A stretch of 64,000 bases of DNA from HXMU1420-2 sp034670145 (GTDB taxonomy: Bacteria; Pseudomonadota; Alphaproteobacteria; Rhodobacterales; Rhodobacteraceae): positions 124,001-188,000 of the forward strand of contig JAXMOA010000010.1 of NCBI GenBank assembly GCA_034670145.1. The letters run 5' to 3'. The notes beneath the pieces are model-generated. The model worked only from the letters and a program-made list of their open reading frames with translations. It searched no databases and was not told the DNA's origin. This document shows positions 1 through 8,993 of this stretch, one piece after another (the stretch's first letter is position 1; every line of letters begins with the position of its first letter). Position numbers and translations under genes: made by a program.

Positions 1-91
1 GCCCGTCAAAGGCGTTCAGGTTCGTTTCCAGAAAATTCGAACCGGTCCGCATCTCGGCGAAAATCACAAAATAATCAAAAGCAGAGGCCAT
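1..91 (-). CDS. Sulfotransferase family protein, N-terminal fragment (runs off left edge)
   Basis: Only the first 30 codons are in the window: an ATG at 91 followed by MASAFDYFVIFAEMRTGSNF and then LETNLNAFDG. The pattern hydrophobic strand, then RTGSNFLE, resembles the 5'-phosphosulfate-binding loop of Stf0/NodH-type PAPS-dependent sulfotransferases, which place sulfate on carbohydrates. The start lies 6 bp after the stop of the GT14 gene, so it is the distal gene of the same transcript. Translation probably depends on coupling, because no good Shine-Dalgarno sequence precedes it. The context (galU, galE, three glycosyltransferases) suggests sulfation of a surface glycan. The catalytic core lies outside the window, so the call rests on the N-terminal motif and context. 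Confidence 0.72.
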   Translation of the reverse strand, partial: MASAFDYFVIFAEMRTGSNFLETNLNAFDG

Positions 92-97
92 AGAGAG

Positions 98-1819
98 TTA
101 TTGAACCAAATAAGGTTTGCGCGGAGGTTTCGGCATATTGACCGGTCCTTTTTCCACCGGAAAATCGCCCATCAGATAGGGGTGCATCCCCTGGTTCTTC
201 AGGTTTTGCAGGAACTGCCCGAATCCTTCCAGATCCACCAATGTCGGCGCTTCGGTCAGGCGGCGGTGTTTAGAGGGGCCAATCTCGTCAATAATCGACT
301 GCAACGGCTCCATCGGCGCCTCGATGAATTCTGCCATGGTCCAGATCCGGATGCGCGCCTTGGCATAGGTCGAGCGTAGCTCGTCCAGATGCTTGCTCTC
401 AATCTTTTGCAGATCCGCCGCCTCTGCCCGCAGATCGGCGAAATTCTTGTTGGAGCGGAACAAAGGCACGGCCCAGGCCCCTGTCACAACCGAGATCTGC
501 GCATTCGGGTCACGTGCGATTTGCCACCCGACCTTTTGATTGTCCCGCGGGCCGAACTGAAAACACTGCCGTTCCCCCCGCGTGTTCCAGATCAGACTGG
601 TCAGAAAGGCGCGCGGGTCATAATCGCGCTTGATGGCGCTGTCGCTCAGCGCGCCATTGATCATCCGCTGACCGCCCGCAAAGGCCACACGGTCCGGGGC
701 GAACAGATGCCCGTGCACGCGGCTGCCCGTTGCCTTGCCCAGCCAGGTTTCGAAATTCTCAAACAGTTCCGAGAATCCCTCAAACACGGAATACTGGTTG
801 CTGGTCACACCGTTTTCCCAATCCACATTGGGAAACCTGCTCTGCATATACAGCCCGGCCCGCCCGCGCGTCCGCCGCTCAACCGCCTTGGCAAAAATGC
901 GGTCAATCTTGCCCGGGTTCGGCTCGGTCCGTTTCATCGCGGCGGCGCTATCGGTCAGAAACGCCTGATAGAGACGGTCCGCATGCGGCCAGATCTTGCG
1001 CGCGACAAAACAATCGGACCGGCGCAGCAATTGCAGGTGATCATCGTAAAAGATGTGTGGCTTGCCCTGAAAATCGAATTTGGACAGCGTCAGCGACCGG
1101 CTCTCGATCCGGGTAGAATACACCCGCGCCAGAGACTGGTAATAGCTTTCGTCAGGAATCCACACCCGTTTGAAATAGGTGTCATATCTTTCGCGCTCGG
1201 GATCCTGCAAAATCGCCGACAGGGTGCGCCGCGTCAGGCACCACCACTGGCTGCCCATATGCGGGATCAACCCCCCCGGAATCCGGCGCCGCAAACGCAG
1301 GAACCGCTGTAGCTCTACCGCCCGGTCAAACAGATAGCGGTGGCGTTTCCAGGCAAAGGGAAACCGCAGGGTGAACCGTTCTTCATCCAGCCCGCCAACG
1401 GTCCAGGGCACCTCGGCCGTTGTCGCGCTTTCGATGAAATCAGTGCGGGGATGTGCGGCCAGATAGTCGTTCAGCTCTTCGACCGGGCGCAGCGGCAGAC
1501 AAGAGCCGGACGCCAGATAGACATGCGTTACCTCTGGAAACCGCTCCAGTATCTGTTCCGAGGCCGATTGCGACGCGGCCACAATCCCCCAGGTGCCCCA
1601 CTCACAGCGGTGACGGGCGCTGAACTGTATCCTCGGATCATCGGACATCCGGCGCTCGAACGCCTTGTAGGTTGCGCGTGGCACGTTCTTGTCCACATGG
1701 ATCACAACCGGACAACCCGCCGAGGTCCAATGCCGCGCCACCTGCTCGGCCCGGCCCAGCGCCGTGTGCACCAGCATCACGATGCCGACAGTCACGGGTT
1801 TCTGGTTCACCGCGCTCAC
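98..1819 (-). CDS. GT14 (core-2/I-branching type) beta-1,6-N-acetylglucosaminyltransferase with DUF5928 C-terminus
   Basis: A 573-residue protein. Residues about 9-270 look like a GT14 'Branch' domain: an IVMLVHTALGRAEQVARHW start, HVDKNV near 41, the acceptor/donor loop YLASGSCLPLRP near 101-112, and GSQWWCLTRRTL near 190. The remaining 300 residues match the C-terminal region that accompanies GT14 domains in Rhodobacterales (DUF5928), of unknown function. Start is GTG at 1819, overlapping the upstream gene's stop as GTGA and preceded by AGGGGAA, so translation is coupled. Family knowledge suggests transfer of a GlcNAc-like sugar to a glycan; the actual donor and acceptor are unknown. It lies between a family-2-like transferase and a sulfotransferase. 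Confidence 0.85.
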   Translation of the reverse strand: MSAVNQKPVTVGIVMLVHTALGRAEQVARHWTSAGCPVVIHVDKNVPRATYKAFERRMSDDPRIQFSARHRCEWGTWGIVAASQSASEQILERFPEVTHVYLASGSCLPLRPVEELNDYLAAHPRTDFIESATTAEVPWTVGGLDEERFTLRFPFAWKRHRYLFDRAVELQRFLRLRRRIPGGLIPHMGSQWWCLTRRTLSAILQDPERERYDTYFKRVWIPDESYYQSLARVYSTRIESRSLTLSKFDFQGKPHIFYDDHLQLLRRSDCFVARKIWPHADRLYQAFLTDSAAAMKRTEPNPGKIDRIFAKAVERRTRGRAGLYMQSRFPNVDWENGVTSNQYSVFEGFSELFENFETWLGKATGSRVHGHLFAPDRVAFAGGQRMINGALSDSAIKRDYDPRAFLTSLIWNTRGERQCFQFGPRDNQKVGWQIARDPNAQISVVTGAWAVPLFRSNKNFADLRAEAADLQKIESKHLDELRSTYAKARIRIWTMAEFIEAPMEPLQSIIDEIGPSKHRRLTEAPTLVDLEGFGQFLQNLKNQGMHPYLMGDFPVEKGPVNMPKPPRKPYLVQ

Positions 1820-2844
1820 GCCCAGTTCCCCTTGGACATCAGCCCCAGAATTTCCAGCTGACGCCAGTTTATGTACTTCTCAGACCACTTGCACCAAAGC
1901 TCCGGATTGTCCGACAGCATTTCGGCATAAGCCTTATACTCCAGCGACGCCGCATAATGTTCGTTGCGCGACAACTCCTCTGCCGCCTTGGCGGCAAAAG
2001 TGTCGATGAATTTGGCGTGCAGCAAAATGCCCGACGCTTTTTCACCGCCCCATTCGTCGTAAACCTGGTTCAGACCGCGCGGCAACAGCATATGGGTCGA
2101 ACTGACATAGGCATTGCGCCGATCCCACCGCACCAGCGGAATCTTGTTCAGCGCGGGCGCCTTTGCCGGTTCATCCGCAAAAAACACCCGGCTGCGCGGA
2201 CCGCCCTGGATCCACAAATTGCCGTATTTCTTGTTCTTGCGCATCGTGTAGTTGCCGCTGTCGAACCAGCTGGCAATCTCAAGCGGATTGCGCCCCTCTT
2301 CATAAGGCTGCTCGTCCATGCGGCCCTTGGGGTACATATCCAGCAACATCGCGCTGAACGATTTGATTGACGATGCATCCAGCCAGTCGGTCAACGCGCG
2401 CAACGGGCGCGTGTCGCAAAACGGGTAAATCAGAAACTCGTCCGGATCGACCGTCAGGCACCAATGCCCATGGGCATATCTGCGCTGCAACCAGTTGAGC
2501 CAATCCACCCCGAACCGTGACCGTTTATAGCTGAATTTAGAGGACCACACAGACACATCCGGCTGCGCCGCCAGAAACTCCATCGACCCGTCCGAGCTGT
2601 CGTTGTCGACAAACACGAAATGGCCCACCCCCATATCCCGATAGTAATCCAGGAAAAACGGCAGCCGTATCCGTTCATTGCGGATGGTCGAGAACAGCAG
2701 GATATCTTCGCCCCGGATCTGGCTGGTCCGGTTGACAACAGAACGCAACTCTCGCCGCTTGCGCATTGCACGCAAACGCCAGCGCTTCCGCTGAAGCCTC
2801 AGGCGATAAGACTGCCACAGGCCCAAATGGCCCCTCCTCCGCAC
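1816..2844 (-). CDS. Glycosyltransferase family 2-like protein
   Basis: A protein of up to 342 residues with a GT-A style fold. A very basic N-terminus (residues 1-35) is followed by ILLFSTIRNERIRLPFFLDYYRDMG, then FVDNDSSDGS (about 78-87) and VDPDEF (about 132-137), a DxD-like metal/nucleotide-sugar site. This layout is typical of the 'glycosyl transferase family 2 / GT92-like' proteins of bacterial polysaccharide loci. The longest frame starts at GTG 2844. A TTG at 2826 sits 5-8 bp after GGAGGAGGGG and may be the real start; an ATG at 2766 is a further option. The gene ends in a GTGA overlap with the GT14 gene. Substrate cannot be read from sequence. Confidence 0.8.
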   Translation of the reverse strand: MRRRGHLGLWQSYRLRLQRKRWRLRAMRKRRELRSVVNRTSQIRGEDILLFSTIRNERIRLPFFLDYYRDMGVGHFVFVDNDSSDGSMEFLAAQPDVSVWSSKFSYKRSRFGVDWLNWLQRRYAHGHWCLTVDPDEFLIYPFCDTRPLRALTDWLDASSIKSFSAMLLDMYPKGRMDEQPYEEGRNPLEIASWFDSGNYTMRKNKKYGNLWIQGGPRSRVFFADEPAKAPALNKIPLVRWDRRNAYVSSTHMLLPRGLNQVYDEWGGEKASGILLHAKFIDTFAAKAAEELSRNEHYAASLEYKAYAEMLSDNPELWCKWSEKYINWRQLEILGLMSKGNWA

Positions 2845-2872
2845 TCAATACCAACGATCCGCCCGCACCCTA

Positions 2873-4150
2873 TCAGGTTAGCTTTAAGACGATGTTGAAA
2901 TGATCCGCCCATGTCGGGGAAACAAACACCTGCTGACTCGCCATCCTGGCATCTGGGTTCGAAAATTGGATCAGACGCTCTATTCGTTGGCGCCATTGAT
3001 ACCCGTCTGTGCCGTCCACGTAAACTGGAATGTCACCCAGAAACTCCTTATAAACAGGAAGGTTTTGGCACATAACAGGCGTGTTGAGCGCCACCGCTTC
3101 AACCACAGGCAGGCCAAAGCCTTCGGCATCACTGGGAAAGAGAGAGGCCGTCGCGCCCTGAACAAGCGCCGCAATCGCCCCATCCGACAGGCCCGGCAAC
3201 TCGTGCACAGGCGCGTCATACGACAGGGCATCCAGCCGCTGAAACACCGCATCATTCTGCCAGCCGCGCGATCCGCAGATGAACAAGGGCGCCGGTTCGG
3301 GCAGGGTTTGCCACAGGTCCAACAGCAGGTCATGGCGCTTGCGCGGCTCGATCGTGCCGACGGTCACAAAATAAGGGCCCTCCAGGTCGCCCACCGCCAC
3401 CTCCGCATCGCATAGCGCCTCTGCCAGGGCATCCGGGTCCGGCGGCACCAGGTCCAGCCCCAGATGCGCCACAACCGTGTCCGGGCAGCGCAGGTCTGGC
3501 GCGGCGTGGTGCAAAAACCCTGTTTGCGTATGCGCCGAGTTGCAGATGACCAGATCGGCCCACGTTTGAACCCGCCGCATCATCGCGCCAAAACGCTCGG
3601 GCGTGCCGGGGCGCTGATACTGCGGGTAATCCAGCGGGATCGTATCATGCAACAAAACCGAAATCCGTGCGCCCAGCGCCGATTTCACCGTGCCCAGCAT
3701 CCGCTCTGTCAGGTTGCTGTGACCCACGTTCAGATAGGCCGCGCCCGGCGGCACATGACGCGCCAACAAACCCGCCAGCCGCATCGGCATGGCGCGACCC
3801 AGGGCCAAACGGCGCAAATCCGCCTCGGCCCGCCGCACCATCTGCGATTTGCCCCGCGCCAGCGGCGCGCGCCAGTCCGCCGGTCCCCAGGGCACCCGGC
3901 CAGTCACCCGCGCCTCAACACCGGACAAACCGGCCGCATCCAACAGAATATAGCCCAGATGCGTGCGCACGACCCCATAGGCCGCAACGGCCTCGGACTG
4001 CGCCACCAGTTGACGCAGATAGGCCAGCTCGACCCGATCAACACCCGTGGGCAAACGCCCGGCCCGACTGACCAGCCGAGTCAGATCCAACAGCCGCGCC
4101 GCAGGCGGTCTATTTGTCGTAATGTCCAGTTTGGTGCCATCTCCAGGCAT
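2873..4150 (-). CDS. Glycosyltransferase family 4 (GT-B) protein
   Basis: A 425-residue GT-B transferase. The C-terminal half carries the group-1 signature: VTVGTIEPRKRHDLLLD opens the donor domain, and PSDAEGFGLPVVEAVALNTPV supplies the conserved glutamates (EGFGLPVVE) that bind the nucleotide sugar. The N-terminal half begins LLDLTRLVSRAGRLPTGVDRVE, a pattern seen in rhamnosyl/mannosyl-transferase-like proteins of this group. ATG 4150 overlaps the 3' end of galE by 41 bp, has no strong ribosome site and probably relies on coupling. It belongs to the galU-galE-GT operon and most likely extends a cell-surface glycan; donor and linkage are not predictable. Confidence 0.85.
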   Translation of the reverse strand: MPGDGTKLDITTNRPPAARLLDLTRLVSRAGRLPTGVDRVELAYLRQLVAQSEAVAAYGVVRTHLGYILLDAAGLSGVEARVTGRVPWGPADWRAPLARGKSQMVRRAEADLRRLALGRAMPMRLAGLLARHVPPGAAYLNVGHSNLTERMLGTVKSALGARISVLLHDTIPLDYPQYQRPGTPERFGAMMRRVQTWADLVICNSAHTQTGFLHHAAPDLRCPDTVVAHLGLDLVPPDPDALAEALCDAEVAVGDLEGPYFVTVGTIEPRKRHDLLLDLWQTLPEPAPLFICGSRGWQNDAVFQRLDALSYDAPVHELPGLSDGAIAALVQGATASLFPSDAEGFGLPVVEAVALNTPVMCQNLPVYKEFLGDIPVYVDGTDGYQWRQRIERLIQFSNPDARMASQQVFVSPTWADHFNIVLKLT

Positions 4151-5093
4151 CGCCGATCATCAGATCCAGCGTAGACCGTTTCGGCGACCAACCCAACTCT
4201 TCTTCGGCGCGCACCGATCCCGACACCAGCTTGGTGCAATCCCCGGCCCGTCGCGGCCCTTCGTTGTAAGGCACCGCGCGATTTGTCACCGCATGCGAAT
4301 GATCAATCACCTCGCGCACGGAAAACCCGCTGCCCGTGCCCAGGTTGAACACCCGCGGAGGCTTGCCCTCCTGCAACCAGTTCAGACCCAGAATATGCGC
4401 ATCGACCAGATCACAGACATGCACGTAATCCCGAATGCAGGTGCCATCCGGCGTGTCATAATCCGTCCCAAACACCGTCAAAGCATCCCGCTTGCCATCA
4501 ATCGCGTCCAGCATCAGCGGGATCAAATGTGTCTCGGGGCGGTGGAATTCGCCCACCTCGCCGTCTGGATCCGCGCCCGCAACGTTGAAATAGCGGAAGA
4601 TCACAGATTGCAGATCATCGGACGCCTCAAAGTCGCGCAGGATATCCTCGATCGCACGTTTGGAGTTGCCGTAGGCGTTCAGCGGATGCTGCGATGTGTT
4701 TTCATCCAACACCACATTGTCATGATCGCCATAGGTGGCGCAGGTCGACGAGAACACGAACTTCTTGCACCCGTTCGCCACCGCCGCCTCGATCAATGTC
4801 AAAGAGCCGCCCACATTGTTGTGCCAATACAGACCCGGCTTGGACATCGCCTCGCCCACCTGGCTCAGCGCTGCGAAATGCATGACAGCAACCGGCTCAT
4901 ACGTGCGAAACACCTCGTCCAGCCGCGCCCGATCCATCAGATCGCCCTGCTCGAACGGGCCGAATTTGACCGCGTCCTGCCAACCCGTCACCAGGTTGTC
5001 AAAGGTCACCGGCACATAGCCAGCCGCCTTCAATGCCTTGCATGCATGCGAGCCGATATAGCCGGCACCGCCAGTCACCAAGACGTTTTCCAT
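4110..5093 (-). CDS. galE: UDP-glucose 4-epimerase GalE
   Basis: An extended SDR enzyme that interconverts UDP-glucose and UDP-galactose in the cytoplasm. MENVLVTGGAGYIGSH gives the NAD-binding glycine motif at residues 7-13. NAYGNSK contains the catalytic Tyr-x3-Lys, preceded by FSSTCATYG with the catalytic Ser/Thr region; FRYFNVAGA is the family's substrate-binding stretch. The ATG at 5093 is preferred over GTG 5102 because GAGG lies 8 bp before it; this gives 327 residues, normal for GalE. It lies 24 bp downstream of galU, so the two supply UDP-Glc and UDP-Gal to the transferases that follow. Confidence 0.96.
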   Translation of the reverse strand: MENVLVTGGAGYIGSHACKALKAAGYVPVTFDNLVTGWQDAVKFGPFEQGDLMDRARLDEVFRTYEPVAVMHFAALSQVGEAMSKPGLYWHNNVGGSLTLIEAAVANGCKKFVFSSTCATYGDHDNVVLDENTSQHPLNAYGNSKRAIEDILRDFEASDDLQSVIFRYFNVAGADPDGEVGEFHRPETHLIPLMLDAIDGKRDALTVFGTDYDTPDGTCIRDYVHVCDLVDAHILGLNWLQEGKPPRVFNLGTGSGFSVREVIDHSHAVTNRAVPYNEGPRRAGDCTKLVSGSVRAEEELGWSPKRSTLDLMIGDAWRWHQTGHYDK

Positions 5094-5117
5094 GTCGCTC
5101 ACCTCAGTTTTCGCCGC

Positions 5118-6011
5118 TTATTGCGCCGCTTTGTCCGTGGACATCAATTCTCGCAGGTAACCGGCCAGATCATCGCGCAAATCCGGGCGCGACAGACCAA
5201 AGGCCACCGTCGCCTGCAGGAAACCCGCCTTGGACCCACAATCAAACCGCTGTCCCCGGAACCGATAGCCATAGACCGGCGTATCACCCTTGATGTCTTC
5301 GGCAATCGCATCGGTCAGCTGGATTTCACCGCCGGACCCCTGCTTGAGCTTGTTCAGGTTCTTCATCACCGAGGGCTGCAGGATATAGCGCCCGATCACC
5401 GCCAGGTTCGACGGCGCCTCTTCGGCCTTTGGCTTTTCAACCATGCCCTTGACCCGAACAACCGCCTCATGATCCTCGGACACATCCAGCATACCATAAG
5501 AGCTGGCTTTTTCCGGGGCCACCTCCATCGCGGCAACCATATTGCCCCCAAACTCCGCATGCGCTTCGACCATCTGCGCCAGACAGGAGGTCTCGGCCGC
5601 GATCACGTCATCCGGCAGCATGACGGCAAAGGGTTCGTTCCCCACCAGACGCCGCGCGCACCAGACCGCATGCCCCAGACCCAGCGCCTTGTGCTGCCGG
5701 ATATAGGCAATCGCACCCGATTCCATATCCGTCTCTTTCAGCGTCTCCAGCAGCTCGGTCTTGCCCTTCTTGCGCAATTCCTGCTCCAGGATCGGAGAGT
5801 GGTCAAAATAATCTTCCAACGCAGACTTGCCCCGGCTGGTCACAAAGATGAACTCCTTGATCCCAGCGGCCCGGGCTTCGTCAATTGCGTATTGAACCAA
5901 AGGGCGATCTACCAGCGTCATGATCTCCTTTGGCACCGACTTGGTCGCCGGCAGAAACCTTGTGCCCATTCCCGCAACGGGGAAAATTGCTTTGGTTACT
6001 TTCTTGGCCAT
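5118..6011 (-). CDS. galU: UTP--glucose-1-phosphate uridylyltransferase GalU
   Basis: A nucleotidyltransferase making UDP-glucose from UTP and glucose-1-phosphate. MAKKVTKAIFPVAGMGTRF leads into LPATKSVPKEIM, which is the nucleotide-binding signature of GalU; FAVMLPDDVI supplies the metal-binding Asp, and GMVEKPK and the RFDCGS loop are also conserved. Length 297 is typical. It is the first gene of the leftward glycan operon, with its ATG at 6011 preceded by GAGGCGAG. The 272-bp divergent space with gpmI should hold its promoter. Confidence 0.96.
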   Translation of the reverse strand: MAKKVTKAIFPVAGMGTRFLPATKSVPKEIMTLVDRPLVQYAIDEARAAGIKEFIFVTSRGKSALEDYFDHSPILEQELRKKGKTELLETLKETDMESGAIAYIRQHKALGLGHAVWCARRLVGNEPFAVMLPDDVIAAETSCLAQMVEAHAEFGGNMVAAMEVAPEKASSYGMLDVSEDHEAVVRVKGMVEKPKAEEAPSNLAVIGRYILQPSVMKNLNKLKQGSGGEIQLTDAIAEDIKGDTPVYGYRFRGQRFDCGSKAGFLQATVAFGLSRPDLRDDLAGYLRELMSTDKAAQ

Positions 6012-6283
6012 TGGTAATCACTCGCCTCTATTCATAGTATATCTATATGCTCCAGTCGTTTTGCACTATTAACGCCAGTTCTTACAGCAGGAAAGTGAAG
6101 TTATCCTGACAAGGCCCCGCCACGCACCCGCAAAACGGCGCTCAAACCAGCTACGCCCAAAAAACAGGCCCAACCGATACACCACGGCATACGCGAACCA
6201 TCGCACAGGTCGAAAAATCCGGTTCACCCCAGATACCGATAGCGCTAGAAGCAGGGCGAGCAGTCAAACAACAGGGGGCAGAC
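6012..6283. promoter_or_regulatory. Divergent intergenic region between galU and gpmI
   Basis: These 272 bp separate two divergent genes and carry no convincing ORF. The galU-proximal part is AT-rich (CATAGTATATCTATATG at about 6034-6050), unlike the surrounding coding DNA, and is the likely promoter area for galU. GGGGGCAGAC just before 6284 is the gpmI ribosome-binding site. No clear operator palindrome was recognised. Confidence 0.4.
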
Positions 6284-7804
6284 ATGCCCATACCAAAACC
6301 GGTGGTCCTGTGTATTCTGGATGGATGGGGCCTGTCCGAAACGCGCGAGGGCAATGCGCCCGCGCTGGCACAGACGCCCGTGTTCGACACGATCCTGGCG
6401 AATGAACCCAATGCAACGCTGATCACGCACGGTCCCGACGCAGGCCTGCCACGCGGCCAGATGGGCAATTCCGAGGTCGGGCATATGAACATCGGCGCCG
6501 GTCGCGTCGTGGCCATGGATCTGGGCAAGATTGACCTGGCGCTGGACGACAACAGCTTTGCCACCCGCCCGGCCCTGACCGAGTTTATCGCCACGCTTCA
6601 GAAAACCGGAGGATGCGCGCACCTGATGGGGCTTTGCTCTCCTGGTGGGGTCCATGCCCACCAAAGACATGTCATCGCCACGGCGCAGGCGCTCAACGAT
6701 GCGGGCATTCCGGTGCAAATCCACGCCATCACCGACGGGCGCGACGTTGCGCCGCGCTCTGCGGCGGAAACCATTGCACAGCTCACCGCCGAACTGCCCG
6801 CCAACACCCGGATCGGCACTCTGATCGGGCGCTATTTCGCCATGGACCGCGACACGCGCTGGGACAGGGTGCAGCAGGCCTTTGATCTGGTGGTCAATGG
6901 CACCGGGCGGCAGGCGCCGGATGCGGTGACGGCCGTCACCTCAGCCTATACCGAGCATGACGAAAGCGACGAATTCATCCAGGCCACCGTTCTGGACGGC
7001 TATCAGCAGCCCATGGATGGCGACGGTCTGATCTTTGCCAATTTCCGCGCCGACCGCGCCCGCGAAATCCTCGCCGCGCTGGCAGATCCCGACTTTGACG
7101 GCTTTGCCACCGGGCCCCGCCCGGACTGGTCCGCTGTCTGCGGCATGGTCGAATACTCCGACAACCACACCACCTATATGAGCGCAATTTTCCCCGCCGA
7201 AGAGATCCGCAACACGCTCGGCGAATGGGTCTCGGCACAGGGCCTGCGGCAATTCCGTCTGGCTGAGACCGAAAAATACCCGCATGTGACCTTCTTCCTC
7301 AACGGCGGCGAAGAAACCCCCGCCCAGGGCGAAGACCGCTTCATGCCCAAATCGCCCAACGTGGCCACCTATGACCTGCAACCCGAAATGTCTTCGGCCC
7401 AGGTGACCGACACATTCGTCCAGGCGATCGAGCAAGGCTATGACCTGATCGTCACCAATTACGCCAACCCTGACATGGTCGGCCATACCGGAGACCTGGC
7501 CGCAGCCATGGCCGCCTGCGAGGCGGTCGATACAGGCCTGGGCCGCGTGCTCCAGGCCCTGCGCGCCGCCGGTGGCGCCATGATCGTCACCGCAGATCAC
7601 GGCAATTGCGAACAGATGATCGACCCTGAAACCGGCGGGCCGCATACGGCGCATACGCTGAACCCCGTGCCCGTCGCGCTGGTCGGCGGCCCCGAGGGCG
7701 CAACACTGCGCAACGGGCGGCTGGCCGATCTGGCCCCGACATTGCTAGAGCTGATGGGCCTGCCACAACCCCCTGAAATGACTGGCGAAAGCCTGATCAT
7801 ATGA
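6284..7804 (+). CDS. gpmI: 2,3-bisphosphoglycerate-independent phosphoglycerate mutase
   Basis: A glycolytic/gluconeogenic enzyme of the alkaline phosphatase superfamily that interconverts 3- and 2-phosphoglycerate using two Mn ions. PVVLCILDGWG supplies the first metal-binding Asp (residue 13), and GQMGNSEVGHMNIGAG holds the catalytic serine (residue 63). Metal ligands later in the chain are in NYANPDMVGHTG and TADHGNCEQM. Length 506 is normal. ATG 6284 follows GGGGG at good spacing. The stop overlaps the next gene as ATGA, so gpmI is co-translated with the EnvC-like gene and probably ctpA. Confidence 0.97.
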   Translation: MPIPKPVVLCILDGWGLSETREGNAPALAQTPVFDTILANEPNATLITHGPDAGLPRGQMGNSEVGHMNIGAGRVVAMDLGKIDLALDDNSFATRPALTEFIATLQKTGGCAHLMGLCSPGGVHAHQRHVIATAQALNDAGIPVQIHAITDGRDVAPRSAAETIAQLTAELPANTRIGTLIGRYFAMDRDTRWDRVQQAFDLVVNGTGRQAPDAVTAVTSAYTEHDESDEFIQATVLDGYQQPMDGDGLIFANFRADRAREILAALADPDFDGFATGPRPDWSAVCGMVEYSDNHTTYMSAIFPAEEIRNTLGEWVSAQGLRQFRLAETEKYPHVTFFLNGGEETPAQGEDRFMPKSPNVATYDLQPEMSSAQVTDTFVQAIEQGYDLIVTNYANPDMVGHTGDLAAAMAACEAVDTGLGRVLQALRAAGGAMIVTADHGNCEQMIDPETGGPHTAHTLNPVPVALVGGPEGATLRNGRLADLAPTLLELMGLPQPPEMTGESLII

Positions 7805-8988
7805 CCCTGCGACGCGCTCTCTTGCTGACGGCCCTTTGCCTGCCCGGCCTTTGCCTGGCGGCTGTGACGGCCCCGGCCTGGGCGCAATCCTCTGCCTCCC
7901 CTTCGGGCCAGGCCACCGACCCGGCAGACGCCGCCCGCGCCGCCGCCGAGCAGCTGGACGCCGCCGCCATCGCCCTGCAAGAAGCCGACAGCGCCCGCGA
8001 CCGTGTGCGCGCGCTGACCGAAACCGTCGGCGCCTACGAGGCCGGCCTGACCGCAATGCGCATCGGCCTGCGCCGCGCCGCCACCCGCGAGGCGCAGCTG
8101 TCGCGCCAGCTGGAAGTGCGCGAAACCGAAATCGCCGAGCTGATCGCGACCCTGCAAACCATCGCCGGCGCGCCGCCACCGGTGTTGATGCTGCACCCGA
8201 TGGGCCCCATGGGCAGCGCCCGCTCTGGCATGTTGCTGGCCGAGGTGACACCAGCCCTCAACGCCCGCGCCGAACAGTTGCGCCAGGATCTGGACGAGGT
8301 CCGCACCCTGCGCACCCTGCAACAAAACGCCGCCGGTATCCTCGAAAACGGCCTGACCGGCGTGCAAAAGGCCCGCACCGAACTGAGCAAGGCCATGGCC
8401 GACCGCACCGACCTGCCGCGCCGCTTTACCGAGGATCCGGTCAAGACCGCCATTCTCATCTCGTCCAGTGAAACGCTGGACGGCTTTGCCAGCGGCCTGT
8501 CCGAGATGGTCCAGGGCGAAGACCCCGGCACCGCCGCCGATATCAGCGCCCTCAAGGGCCGGATTGACCTGCCGGTGCAGGGTGTCCTGCTGCACCGGGC
8601 CGGTGATACCGATGCCGCAGGCGTCACCCGCGACGGCATCATCATCGCCACCCGCCCCCGGTCGCTGGTCATCAGCCCCACCTCTGCCACGATCCGCTAT
8701 CGCGGCCCGCTGCTGGACCTGGGCAATGTGCTGATCCTGGAACCACAGGCCGACACGTTGTTTGTCTTCTCAGGGCTGGATCAGGTCTTTGGCGACGCAG
8801 GTCAGGTGCTGCCAGCGGGTGCTCCGGTGGGCCTTATGGGCGGCGCAGACCCCGAAGTTGGGGCGATTTTGTCACTTACAGGTGATGGGGCTGGAACTGA
8901 TCGCTCAGAAACGCTCTATATAGAAGTCAGAGAAGGCGGAGACCCGGTGGACCCCGAAACGTGGTTCCGAACCGAAAAGGATGGATAA
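7801..8988 (+). CDS. EnvC-like murein hydrolase activator (degenerate M23/LytM domain)
   Basis: A 395-residue exported protein. A signal peptide (RRALLLTALCLPGLCLAAVTAPAWA) is followed by a long alanine/glutamate-rich coiled coil (about 40-220) and a C-terminal LytM-like beta domain (about 265-390). In the LytM part the usual zinc ligands are not seen: the HxxxD position reads as RDGIIIATRP, and the HxH strand is LFVFSGLD. This matches EnvC-type activators, which bind and switch on amidases rather than cutting peptidoglycan themselves. It overlaps gpmI by 4 bp and lies 5 bp before ctpA; this trio is common in Rhodobacterales. Its amidase partner is not in the window. Confidence 0.85.
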   Translation: MTLRRALLLTALCLPGLCLAAVTAPAWAQSSASPSGQATDPADAARAAAEQLDAAAIALQEADSARDRVRALTETVGAYEAGLTAMRIGLRRAATREAQLSRQLEVRETEIAELIATLQTIAGAPPPVLMLHPMGPMGSARSGMLLAEVTPALNARAEQLRQDLDEVRTLRTLQQNAAGILENGLTGVQKARTELSKAMADRTDLPRRFTEDPVKTAILISSSETLDGFASGLSEMVQGEDPGTAADISALKGRIDLPVQGVLLHRAGDTDAAGVTRDGIIIATRPRSLVISPTSATIRYRGPLLDLGNVLILEPQADTLFVFSGLDQVFGDAGQVLPAGAPVGLMGGADPEVGAILSLTGDGAGTDRSETLYIEVREGGDPVDPETWFRTEKDG

Positions 8989-8993
8989 CAAAT

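Noticed and set aside
4047..6017. A 656-codon plus-strand frame opposite galE and galU
   Set aside because: Arg/His/Gln-rich shadow of two unmistakable enzymes; no ribosome site or domain.
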